The notes under the pieces were generated by a model that saw only the letters and a program-made list of their open reading frames with translations, was not told where the DNA came from and did not search any database. Both the position numbers and the translations under genes were made by a program. Positions 1 to 10,117 of a stretch of DNA of 50,343 nt are shown here, in pieces. Positions within the stretch are counted from its first letter, which is position 1, and every line of letters begins with the position of its first letter. Origin of the DNA: Anaerolineales bacterium (GTDB lineage Bacteria; Chloroflexota; Anaerolineae; Anaerolineales; UBA4823); assembly GCA_020061105.1 (NCBI GenBank), contig JAGUYW010000043.1:1-50343 (forward strand). Direction: 5' to 3'.

Positions 1-1
1 C

Positions 2-865
2 TCATTCAACGCTATTCCATTAGGAGGCTTCGTCCGCCCACGTGGCGAAAACGACCCCGATATTCCCGATGGTCTATCGGCCGCTAAGCCTGGCGTGCGT
101 CTGGGCGTGCTCTTTGCCGGACCGGCCATGAACCTGATCGTGGGCATCTTGCTCGCCATGCTGCTGGTTTACACCTATGGCGTACCCGCTGCTGACAAAG
201 TGCTCATCAGCTATGTCGACCCCGATTCTCCAGCCCAGTCTGCCGGATTGGTAGCCGGCGATATTGTGCTCAGGTTTGACAACCAACCAGTCTCCAGCGT
301 CTCACAACTTATCGAGATGATCAACGCCAGGCGTGGCCAGGCCGTCGAAATGCTCGTACTGCGCGACTCGCAAGAGCTACTTCTAACAGCCACTCCGCGC
401 CTGGACCCCCCTGAAAACAAGGGCGCCCTGGGGGTAGTGCTGGGAAATCCCATCGAAAAGGTGGGCATCGCCGGTTCAATGACCTACGGCTTTCGACAAA
501 CCTACGAGTACGGGCGCGCCTTGCTCACCCTGCCGATGCGCCTGATGAGCGGCGAAGCCCAACCGCAAGAAGGCCGCCTGGTTGGTTACAAAGGCATGTA
601 TGAAATCTACACCGGCATCAATAACCCGATCTTCTTCTTCATGATCATCTCGATCTCGCTCGGTTTACTAAACTTGATGCCCATCCCTGCCTTGGATGGC
701 GGGCGCATCTTGCTCACTTTGCCCGAACTCATCGTGCGCCGGCGCGTTCCAATCCAAATAGAGAATTTTCTCAACGCAGCCGGTTTTCTGCTATTGATCG
801 CCCTGCTGATTTACGTTAACTTGCAGGATTTTATTAACCCTGCCGTATTCCCGTGGGACAAATGA
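2..865 (+). CDS. rseP: Site-2 protease / RseP-type M50 zinc metalloprotease, 3' part
   Basis: Intramembrane zinc protease that cleaves membrane-bound regulators such as anti-sigma factors. The frame is open from base 2, so the gene starts outside the window and the HExxH site is not visible. The visible part begins with NAIPLGGFVRPRGEND, typical of the region after the first active-site helix. A membrane segment (FAGPAMNLIVGILLAMLLV) follows, then a PDZ domain of about 90 residues, then the second active-site motif LNLMPIPALDGGR, which carries the aspartate zinc ligand, and a last membrane helix. The GTG at 95 is an internal valine, not the start. The stop overlaps the next gene's ATG by four bases, which suggests translational coupling. 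Family assignment is secure; the substrate is unknown. Confidence 0.93.
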   Translation, partial: SFNAIPLGGFVRPRGENDPDIPDGLSAAKPGVRLGVLFAGPAMNLIVGILLAMLLVYTYGVPAADKVLISYVDPDSPAQSAGLVAGDIVLRFDNQPVSSVSQLIEMINARRGQAVEMLVLRDSQELLLTATPRLDPPENKGALGVVLGNPIEKVGIAGSMTYGFRQTYEYGRALLTLPMRLMSGEAQPQEGRLVGYKGMYEIYTGINNPIFFFMIISISLGLLNLMPIPALDGGRILLTLPELIVRRRVPIQIENFLNAAGFLLLIALLIYVNLQDFINPAVFPWDK

Positions 866-1917
866 ACGATCTACCCTCGATAAATGGGCCTTCCATAATT
901 CCATTTCCGGAAGTGGTCGCCGCGCTCTTGGATGAGGATAACACCCTGGCAGCCCGGTTCCTCTATCGCCTGTCGGACCTCGAGCCAGAACAAGAGAGGA
1001 AACTGGCCCTGGCCTGGCCAAAGATTAACGTGCAACGCCGCCAGGCGCTGATGGAAGACGTCGATGATTTGAGTGTCAAAGACACGCTACTCGATTTCAC
1101 CGCTCTGGGCCGCCTGGCGCTACAAGATTCAGACGCCCAGGTGCGTATGCTGGCTGTGCGCACCCTGTGGGAGTATGAAGACAAACACCTGCCCGCCGCT
1201 TTTATCAAATTGGTAGAGCACGACAGTGACCTCGAAGTGCGCGCTGCCGCCGCGGGCGCCCTTGGCCGTTATGTTTACCTGGGCGAAATCGAAGAATTAC
1301 CCGAAAAAATCTTTCGCCAGGTTGAAGATTGCTTGCTGCAGGCCGCTGGAGGCCAACAACCAGTCAAAGTACGCCAGCGCGCCCTGGAGGCGCTGGGCTT
1401 CTCCAGCCGCCCAGAAGTTGTGGAGCTGATCCAATCTGCTTACCATTCTCAGGATAAGAGCTGGGTTGCCAGCGCCCTGTTAGCCATGGGGCGTTCGAGC
1501 AATAAGCAATGGAGACCGCAGGTGCTGGAAGCGCTGGAAAGCGACCTGCCGTTGGTGTGCAGCGAAGCTGTCCGCGCTGCTGGCGAGCTAGAAATCAAAT
1601 CTGCCCGGCCGGTATTGCTGGAACTGTTGAGCGACCCAGATGAGGCCATCCGTTTCGCCAGCATTTTGGCGCTTTCGCAAATCGGCGGTGAAGGCGTGCG
1701 TGACGCGCTGGAGGAGCTTTACGAAGAGACCGATGACGAAGAAGAATTGGGATTGCTGGATGAGGCGTTAGAAAACCTGGAGTTCAATGAAGGGCTGGCT
1801 CTGATTCCGCTTTTGGATATCAGCGACCCGGACGAATGGGCGGAGGATTTCGACAGCAATTTCGAGGCTTTTGAAGACGAATATCTGGATGACAGCGACG
1901 AGGACGACCTGGCTTGA
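862..1917 (+). CDS. HEAT-repeat protein with acidic tail
   Basis: 351-residue soluble alpha-solenoid protein. Repeats of about 30 residues with the PBS-lyase/HEAT pattern (DSDLEVRAAAAGALGRY, QPVKVRQRALEALGF, DPDEAIRFASILALSQIG) run through the middle of the protein. The last 60 residues are very rich in Asp and Glu. Such proteins are usually scaffolds for protein contacts; no enzyme motif is visible. A GTG at 853 would add three residues, but the ATG at 862 forms an ATGA overlap with the rseP stop and is preferred. The gene overlaps the next one by four bases (TTGA), so rseP, this gene and the permease probably form one operon. The function is unknown. Confidence 0.85.
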   Translation: MNDLPSINGPSIIPFPEVVAALLDEDNTLAARFLYRLSDLEPEQERKLALAWPKINVQRRQALMEDVDDLSVKDTLLDFTALGRLALQDSDAQVRMLAVRTLWEYEDKHLPAAFIKLVEHDSDLEVRAAAAGALGRYVYLGEIEELPEKIFRQVEDCLLQAAGGQQPVKVRQRALEALGFSSRPEVVELIQSAYHSQDKSWVASALLAMGRSSNKQWRPQVLEALESDLPLVCSEAVRAAGELEIKSARPVLLELLSDPDEAIRFASILALSQIGGEGVRDALEELYEETDDEEELGLLDEALENLEFNEGLALIPLLDISDPDEWAEDFDSNFEAFEDEYLDDSDEDDLA

Positions 1918-2837
1918 GCATCGACCTGGGCAACCTGTTGCCCATCTTCTCCAACAACCTGCTGCCCATCTTTTTGGCAGCTGGGGCCGGCTACCTGCTC
2001 TCTCGCACACTGCATGTCAATCCGCGCGGGCTTGCTCAGGTAATTTTTTACATTTTAAGTCCGTGCCTGATCTTTAACCTGCTGGTAAAAAACCAGCTTG
2101 GCAACGGCGAAGTATTCAGCATCATGCTGATCGCCAGTGTTTTCATCCTGATCATGGGCGCGCTAACCTGGATGATGGGTAAAGCGCTGCGCCTGCCCAG
2201 GTCGCAGATGGCAGCTGTTTTGCTGGGCAGTATGTTTATGAACGCCGGCAATTATGGCATGCCAGTGGCGTTGTTTGCCTTCGGCGAAACGGCTCTGAGC
2301 TATGCCAGTCTCTTCTTCATCGCCGATGCAGTGATGGCTTACAGCCTGGGTGTGCTGATCGCTTCGATGGGCAAAGCCAATCTCAGGCAAGCCATCACAA
2401 ACTTGTTTAAAATTCCTACCATATATGCCCTGATCCTGGGAATGGTTTTTATGCAAACGGGCTGGCAAACACCAACATATGTCCAACGCACCATCGATCT
2501 GCTCGGCGACGCCTCAATTCCCGCCATGTTAGTCTTGTTGGGTCTGCAATTTCACCAGGCCGATTGGCGCGGCAAGCTGAAACCCCTGGCCTTGGCCAGC
2601 GGCATGCGGCTGGTGATTTCCCCATTGCTGTTACTGCTATTGGCGCCAATCTTCGGCCTGAGCGGGATTGCCCGCCAGGCCAGTGTATTGCAAGCCGGTA
2701 TGCCCACCGCTGTACTCACCACCACCCTGGCAGCCGAATTCGACTCAGAACCATCTCTGGTGGCGGCTACCGTTTTCATCACAACCCTGCTGAGCCCGCT
2801 CACCCTGACCCCGCTTTTGGCTTACCTGGGAGCATGA
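1914..2837 (+). CDS. AEC-family (auxin efflux carrier-like) permease
   Basis: 307-residue polytopic inner-membrane protein with about ten hydrophobic helices. It carries the AEC-family signature NAGNYGMPVALFAFGE near residues 105-120 and a proline-containing hydrophobic core in both halves. Bacterial AEC members export or exchange small organic acids; the substrate here cannot be read from sequence. The start is TTG in a TTGA overlap with the previous stop, with GAGG about ten bases upstream. The next gene starts one base after the stop, so the operon continues. Confidence 0.85.
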   Translation: MSIDLGNLLPIFSNNLLPIFLAAGAGYLLSRTLHVNPRGLAQVIFYILSPCLIFNLLVKNQLGNGEVFSIMLIASVFILIMGALTWMMGKALRLPRSQMAAVLLGSMFMNAGNYGMPVALFAFGETALSYASLFFIADAVMAYSLGVLIASMGKANLRQAITNLFKIPTIYALILGMVFMQTGWQTPTYVQRTIDLLGDASIPAMLVLLGLQFHQADWRGKLKPLALASGMRLVISPLLLLLLAPIFGLSGIARQASVLQAGMPTAVLTTTLAAEFDSEPSLVAATVFITTLLSPLTLTPLLAYLGA

Positions 2838-2838
2838 A

Positions 2839-4047
2839 ATGCACGCCTGGAAAATTTTCATTTTCAGCATTCTGAGCGCATGGTTGGCTTTGACCGGCCC
2901 TGTGGCAGAGGCTGCGCCAGCCTTGAATGTGGGAAGTATTCAAACAAAAGTAAACCATGAATTTGGGCAGCACATCACGTTTCAAGTTGATTTGGAATCT
3001 ACAGTCCCGATCGAAAAAGCCTACCTGGTCTTCGAAGATGTCAGTCAAACCTACACTTCCCTGGGCGAAATGCAAATCGGCGCGCCGGTCGATGGTGTCT
3101 ACGAATTGCAATACCGGCATAAAATCGAAGATTACCACTTGCGAGCTTTTGCAATCATCGAGTATCACGTTGAGGTTCGCCTGCAAGGCGGCGAAATGTA
3201 CACCAGCCCCGTGCAGCAGTATCAATATTCGGATAATCGCTTCGAATGGCAACCTCCACGCCGGGAAGGGCCATTCGAGGTGCGTTGGTATGAAGGCGAC
3301 GAAGCCTTTGCCCAAAGCGTGTTAGATATCGCTCAAGAGGGCTTGCTGCGCATCGAAAACATGCTGCAAACCTCGCAACCCGCTCCAATTACCCTCTATG
3401 TTTACGCAAGTGGACGCCATCTTCAAGAAGCCCTGCACCCCAGCAGTGAAAGTTGGGTAGCCGGGCATGCCGATCCCGACCTGGGCGTTATTTTGGTCGC
3501 GTTGCCGCCTGGCCCGGACCAACGATTGCTCATCGAGCAGCGCATCCCCCACGAACTCGCTCACATCATACTCTATCAGACCACGCTCCTGGGCTATAAA
3601 AACCTGCCCATCTGGTTCACCGAGGGGATTGCCTCCTTAGCCGAGTTGTATCCCAGCCCAGATTACCAGATTGTGCTTGACTCAGCCGTCGAAAATAACA
3701 ACCTGATTCCGCTCCCCGCGTTATGCGATTCGTTCCCTCGCGACGCATCTGGAGCGCTGCTGGCCTATGCCCAGTCCGCCTCGTTCACTCAATATCTACG
3801 CAGCGCTTACGGCATCTCAGGCCTGCAAGCGCTGATGAAAGCCTACGCCAATGGGCTGAGCTGCGATCAAGGCGCCAAAATTGCCCTGGGCGCCAGCCTG
3901 ACCCAGCTAGAGCGCCAATGGCAGCGCCAGGAACTATCAACCAATATCGCCCTGACTGCTTTGACCAACTTGTTACCCTGGCTGCTGGTCTTACTCGGTG
4001 CGCTGGCTGCGCCGCTCTTTCTGATATTGCGTAAACCCAAAGCCTGA
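2839..4047 (+). CDS. Membrane-anchored gluzincin peptidase (peptidase MA-like)
   Basis: 402 residues. A signal sequence (about 1-26) is followed by an extracellular beta-rich domain (about 30-145) and a zinc peptidase domain. HELAH at 238-242 supplies two histidine ligands and the catalytic Glu. WFTEG at 259-263 supplies the third ligand (E262), the gluzincin arrangement of the peptidase-MA family. A C-terminal helix (about 372-395) ending RKPKA looks like a membrane anchor. It is therefore probably an exported protease held at the outer face of the membrane. It is co-transcribed with the permease (one-base gap). The substrate is unknown. Confidence 0.85.
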   Translation: MHAWKIFIFSILSAWLALTGPVAEAAPALNVGSIQTKVNHEFGQHITFQVDLESTVPIEKAYLVFEDVSQTYTSLGEMQIGAPVDGVYELQYRHKIEDYHLRAFAIIEYHVEVRLQGGEMYTSPVQQYQYSDNRFEWQPPRREGPFEVRWYEGDEAFAQSVLDIAQEGLLRIENMLQTSQPAPITLYVYASGRHLQEALHPSSESWVAGHADPDLGVILVALPPGPDQRLLIEQRIPHELAHIILYQTTLLGYKNLPIWFTEGIASLAELYPSPDYQIVLDSAVENNNLIPLPALCDSFPRDASGALLAYAQSASFTQYLRSAYGISGLQALMKAYANGLSCDQGAKIALGASLTQLERQWQRQELSTNIALTALTNLLPWLLVLLGALAAPLFLILRKPKA

Positions 4048-4062
4048 GGAAAAGACTCCGCC

Positions 4063-4365
4063 ATGGAAATTGAACAACAAAAACCAGAAGCCCGGTTATA
4101 TGCCGCCATCACGGGGCGAGTACAAGGAGTTGGTTTTCGTTATTTTGTACAGGAGGCTGCCGTTGCCCTGAACTTAACTGGCTGGACGCGCAACCGCTGG
4201 GATGGCAGCGTTGAGGTAACGGCGGAGGGCAGTCGTGAAAATCTGGAAAAATTCGCTCAGACCTTACAGCGCGGTTCACGTGCTGCTCATGTAAGCCATG
4301 CCAGGTTGGAGTGGGAAACCCCCAGTGGTGAATTTACTGGCTTTCGTATCCGGATGACCGGCTGA
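4063..4365 (+). CDS. acyP: Acylphosphatase
   Basis: 100-residue cytosolic enzyme that hydrolyses carboxyl-phosphate bonds in small molecules such as acetyl phosphate. It contains the family motif GRVQGVGFRYF, whose arginine binds phosphate, and TGWTRNRWDGSVEV, whose asparagine positions the catalytic water. The ferredoxin-like fold length is normal. It begins 15 bases after the peptidase gene and ends the plus-strand operon. The stop TGA directly abuts the stop of radC on the other strand (TGATCA at 4363-4368), leaving no room for a terminator. Confidence 0.93.
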   Translation: MEIEQQKPEARLYAAITGRVQGVGFRYFVQEAAVALNLTGWTRNRWDGSVEVTAEGSRENLEKFAQTLQRGSRAAHVSHARLEWETPSGEFTGFRIRMTG

Positions 4366-5067
4366 TCAATTGAACCCCAATCCGCGCTCCTTGAGTGACA
4401 CATACCGCCCACGCCCAATCACCAAATGATCTAACACCCCCACATCCAGCAAATTGCCAGCCTGAACGATGGCGCGCGTCAAAGCGACATCCTCCGGGCT
4501 GGGAGTGGGGTCGCCGCTGGGGTGATTATGAATGACAATAATGGCAGCTGCGTTGCGCCGGATGGCTGCCTTGAACAATTCGCCCACTCGCACCTGCGCC
4601 GAGGTCGCCGAACCCCGGTAGATTGATTGAACATCCAAAACCCGGTTGCGCACATCCAACAACACCACACGCAGTTCTTCGTGCTCCAGAGCGCTCATTT
4701 CATACTGCACCAACGCCGCAGCATCCTCCGGGCTGTGTACCGTTGGGCGCTCCTCTGGCGCAGCCACCGCCAGGCGCCGCCCCAACTCGATAGCGGCTTT
4801 GATTTGGGCTGCTTTTGCCGGTCCAATGCCATGCTGGGCGCACACATCTTCGTAGGAAGCGCGATGAATGCCCGCCAGCCCGCCCAGGTCGCTCAAAAGG
4901 CGCTGCCCAACCTGCACCGCATTCTCGCCCGGCACGCCCACCCGCAGTAAGATCGCCAGCAATTCAGCCTGGCTCAATGATTGCGCCCCAAGCTGCGCCA
5001 GCCGTTCACGCGGCCGCTCTGAAACTTGCAAATCAGTAATCCGATACGTGGCGTTTTGCTCTTTCAA
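4366..5067 (-). CDS. radC: RadC-family JAMM/MPN+ protein (UPF0758)
   Basis: 233 residues. An N-terminal helix-hairpin-helix-like region ([14 protein letters not shown], then [21 protein letters not shown]) precedes a C-terminal JAMM domain with the zinc motif [20 protein letters not shown]. The family is widespread and was named for a DNA-repair phenotype later assigned to another gene; its true role is unsettled. The start is TTG at 5067, preceded on this strand by GGGAGG with suitable spacing. It is transcribed alone, divergently from the zinc-ribbon gene. Confidence 0.92.
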   Translation of the reverse strand: MKEQNATYRITDLQVSERPRERLAQLGAQSLSQAELLAILLRVGVPGENAVQVGQRLLSDLGGLAGIHRASYEDVCAQHGIGPAKAAQIKAAIELGRRLAVAAPEERPTVHSPEDAAALVQYEMSALEHEELRVVLLDVRNRVLDVQSIYRGSATSAQVRVGELFKAAIRRNAAAIIVIHNHPSGDPTPSPEDVALTRAIVQAGNLLDVGVLDHLVIGRGRYVSLKERGLGFN

Positions 5068-5121
5068 ACCTGCCTCCCAAACCAGTCATTTGCTGGCATT
5101 TGCCATCTCATCTGTGCTCTT

Positions 5122-5154
5122 GTGCGCATTGCGCACCCCCTTTCGTGCTATAAT
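5122..5154 (+). promoter_or_regulatory. Extended -10 promoter with palindrome for the zinc-ribbon gene
   Basis: TGC followed by TATAAT at 5146-5154 is a perfect extended -10 element. Transcription should start near 5161, giving a leader of only about 12 bases. No good -35 hexamer is present at normal spacing. Instead a perfect palindrome (GTGCGC, ATT, GCGCAC; 5122-5136) covers the -35 area and could be an operator. The promoter call is fairly strong; the operator is inference. Confidence 0.55.
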
Positions 5155-5172
5155 CAGCCTAATTATACCGCT

Positions 5173-5694
5173 ATGACTTTCGATCCATCAAACCTGAGCA
5201 ATGTCTTATTAATCGTAGTCGCCTGGGGCGGGGCCTTCCTGGCTGCCTTATGGTTGAGCCTGGTATTCTGGACTTTCCGCGATATCCGCGGCCGGGCGCG
5301 CTCGGTTGGCGAGCGCTTGCTGGCAGTTTTGATTGTCGCGGTGCTTTTCTTACCGGGTATCGTCATCTACCTGATTCTGCGCCCGCCGCGCACGCTTGAA
5401 GAAGAATACCAGCACACCCTGGAAGAAGAAGCGCTGCTGACATCCATTGAAGAGAGCGCACTCTGCCCGGGCTGTGGTCGACGCATCAAGGATAACTGGC
5501 AAGTCTGCCCAAGCTGCCACACTCGCTTGAAGAAAAACTGCCACCACTGCGGTAAGTTAATGGAACTGCCCTGGAACCTGTGCCCGTACTGCGCCAACCC
5601 CACTCCTGGGGCGCGCCGCGAGAATTTGAACCTCGACGACGCACTGAGCCCGCTGCCGGTCGAGGAAGAATCAGCAGTGGAAAACCAGTCCTGA
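5173..5694 (+). CDS. Membrane protein with C-terminal double zinc ribbon
   Basis: 173 residues. Two hydrophobic helices (about 8-35 and 52-73) are followed by an acidic stretch and a cytosolic double zinc ribbon. The ribbon has four CxxC knuckles (CPGC, CPSC, CHHC, CPYC at about 98-140). Such ribbons usually mediate protein or nucleic-acid contacts. The frame stays open further upstream to 5026, but that start lies inside radC and upstream of the promoter, so ATG 5173 is chosen. A strong terminator follows. The function is unknown. Confidence 0.8.
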   Translation: MTFDPSNLSNVLLIVVAWGGAFLAALWLSLVFWTFRDIRGRARSVGERLLAVLIVAVLFLPGIVIYLILRPPRTLEEEYQHTLEEEALLTSIEESALCPGCGRRIKDNWQVCPSCHTRLKKNCHHCGKLMELPWNLCPYCANPTPGARRENLNLDDALSPLPVEEESAVENQS

Positions 5695-5710
5695 AACCCA
5701 GACAAACAAA

Positions 5711-5750
5711 AAAGCCGGTTGGCAATCATTCGCCAACCGGCTTTTATTTT
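5711..5750. terminator. Bidirectional intrinsic terminator
   Basis: Perfect 13-base stem (5711-5723 with 5732-5744) and 8-base loop. There is a T-rich tail on the plus side and an A-run on the other side that serves as a U-tract for minus-strand transcripts. It sits between the convergent zinc-ribbon gene (stop 5694) and enolase (stop 5756) and should terminate both. Confidence 0.92.
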
Positions 5751-5755
5751 TCGAT

Positions 5756-7054
<1,299 letters not shown>

Positions 7055-7177
7055 TCACCTCATACGATTTGATTTATGTTCAAAACTGATCAACTTGATT
7101 AAGATCATCCCAACAATCTACAATCAAGAGAACTCTTTGTCTTACGCCGCACCAAGTATACTCGATTTTTCCGGCTT

Positions 7178-8902
<1,725 letters not shown>

Positions 8903-9277
8903 TCATCCAACCACTTTCTCCAGATGCTCCGCCGCCCGGCGCATCTCCAAAAAGATCAACCCGAGCTTGGCGTTCTCGCGCGCCAGGGCAGTCAATACGG
9001 CTTCTTCTCCGATGGCGGTAACCAGGACGTAGCCACCCTTGCCGCGAATATAAACCTGATCCAGATTGCCGCGCCCCAATTCGCTGGCGATGCGCTCACC
9101 CAGGCTGAGCATGGCAGCTGACATCGCCGAGACGCGGTCTTCCTCCACATCGCTCGGTAAAGCCGAGGCCATGATCAAACCATCCACAGAAACCACCGCC
9201 GAAGCTTCGATATCCGGTGAAGCAGCTTGCATCTCCCGTAAACGGGCAACCATCAGTTCGGTGCGCGAGCGTGTCAT
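8903..9277 (-). CDS. Roadblock/LC7 domain protein
   Basis: 124 residues of single-domain roadblock/LC7 fold. The family pattern is visible: VSVDGLIMASALPSDVEEDRVSAMSAAMLSLGERIA, then the strand YVLVTAIGEEAVLTALARENAKLG. Bacterial members such as MglB regulate small Ras-like GTPases or act as polarity and gliding regulators; no GTPase partner lies in this window. The frame is open to 9328, but ATG 9277 has AGGAAA about eight bases upstream and gives the usual N-terminus. It is the first gene of the minus-strand block leading to pyrG. Confidence 0.87.
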   Translation of the reverse strand: MTRSRTELMVARLREMQAASPDIEASAVVSVDGLIMASALPSDVEEDRVSAMSAAMLSLGERIASELGRGNLDQVYIRGKGGYVLVTAIGEEAVLTALARENAKLGLIFLEMRRAAEHLEKVVG

Positions 9278-9305
9278 GACAGTTTTCCTTTCGCCTGAAC
9301 TTTCC

Positions 9306-9360
9306 AAGTCTACCACTAAGTCTACCATATTTGACAGTACTTAGGTACTATCTTTAGGAT
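9306..9360. promoter_or_regulatory. Divergent control region: direct repeats, palindrome, TTGACA box
   Basis: Between the roadblock gene and pth lie two direct copies of AAGTCTACCA (9306-9315 and 9318-9327), a consensus plus-strand -35 box TTGACA (9331-9336), and a palindrome AGTAC/TTAG/GTACT (9337-9350). A possible -10 (TAGGAT, 9355-9360) stands 18 bases after the -35. This looks like a regulated promoter, but the regulator and main direction are unknown. Confidence 0.4.
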
Positions 9361-9461
9361 TGGTTGAACCTGGAATGCCTTCCCCTTCACTTCTCCGGGA
9401 AGCCAGCCATTGCCACTCCAGCCAAAACATGCCCAAAAAAGCAGAAGTTCGCTTCTGAGCG

Positions 9462-9470
9462 TGTTATACT
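9462..9470 (+). promoter_or_regulatory. Extended -10 promoter for pth-mfd
   Basis: TGT followed by TATACT. The predicted start is near 9477, about 41 bases before the pth ATG. AGGAG at 9471-9475 would then lie at or before the transcript start, so it probably does not act as a ribosome site. A small hairpin with a TTCG loop (AGAAG/CTTCT, 9443-9456) sits just upstream. Confidence 0.5.
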
Positions 9471-9517
9471 AGGAGATTGCCAATCCCTTGTTTCTAATTA
9501 CAACGCACGTTTCAGTC

Positions 9518-10117
9518 ATGCAAAACCAACTTGAACCGAACTTGCCTTACCTGATCGCCGGCCTGGGCAACCCAGGCCGGGAGTACCGCTTCAACCGCCA
9601 CAACGCTGGCTTTGCCCTGCTCGACTGCCTGGCCGAGCGTTTGAAGGTCAGCTTTACGCGCCTGGAGTCGAAAGCCCTGGTTACCAAAGCTGAATACCAG
9701 GGTCGCCGCTTGATCTTAGCCAAGCCGCAAACTTACATGAACCTCTCCGGGCAAGCGGTTGGAGCGTTGTTACGCTATTACAAAGTCCCCCTCGAAAACC
9801 TGCTGGTGGCCTACGACGATGTCGACCTGCCATTGGGCATGCTGCGTCTGCGCCCGGACGGGGGCTCCGCCGGGCAAAAGGGCATGCTATCGATCATTGA
9901 ACGCCTAGGCACCAACCAGTTCGCTCGTTTGCGCATCGGCATCGGGCGTCCGCCCGGGCGCATGGCTGCCTCCGATTATGTACTGCAAGATTTCACCAGT
10001 GGAGAAGTCAAAGCGCTTTTGCCAGCCCTGGAACGCGGCGCAGATGCGGTTCTGACTTTCATTGTAGATGGCCTGGTCAGCGCTATGAACCAGTATAACG
10101 GCGGCGCAGAAGTATGA
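9518..10117 (+). CDS. pth: Peptidyl-tRNA hydrolase
   Basis: 199-residue cytosolic enzyme that frees tRNA from peptidyl-tRNA that dropped off ribosomes. It contains the start motif LIAGLGNPGREYRFNRHNAGF with the catalytic histidine, AKPQTYMNLSGQAV, and the YDDVDLPLG aspartate motif. An in-frame TTG at 9488 would add ten residues; ATG 9518 gives the usual length. No clear ribosome site precedes either. The stop overlaps the mfd start in ATGA. Confidence 0.96.
   Translation: MQNQLEPNLPYLIAGLGNPGREYRFNRHNAGFALLDCLAERLKVSFTRLESKALVTKAEYQGRRLILAKPQTYMNLSGQAVGALLRYYKVPLENLLVAYDDVDLPLGMLRLRPDGGSAGQKGMLSIIERLGTNQFARLRIGIGRPPGRMAASDYVLQDFTSGEVKALLPALERGADAVLTFIVDGLVSAMNQYNGGAEV

Noticed and set aside
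4363-4368. TGATCA as a regulatory palindrome
   Set aside because: It is simply the two abutting stop codons of acyP and radC.
5026-5172. Upstream extension of the zinc-ribbon protein
   Set aside because: It would start inside radC and before the TATAAT element; the ATG at 5173 fits the promoter.
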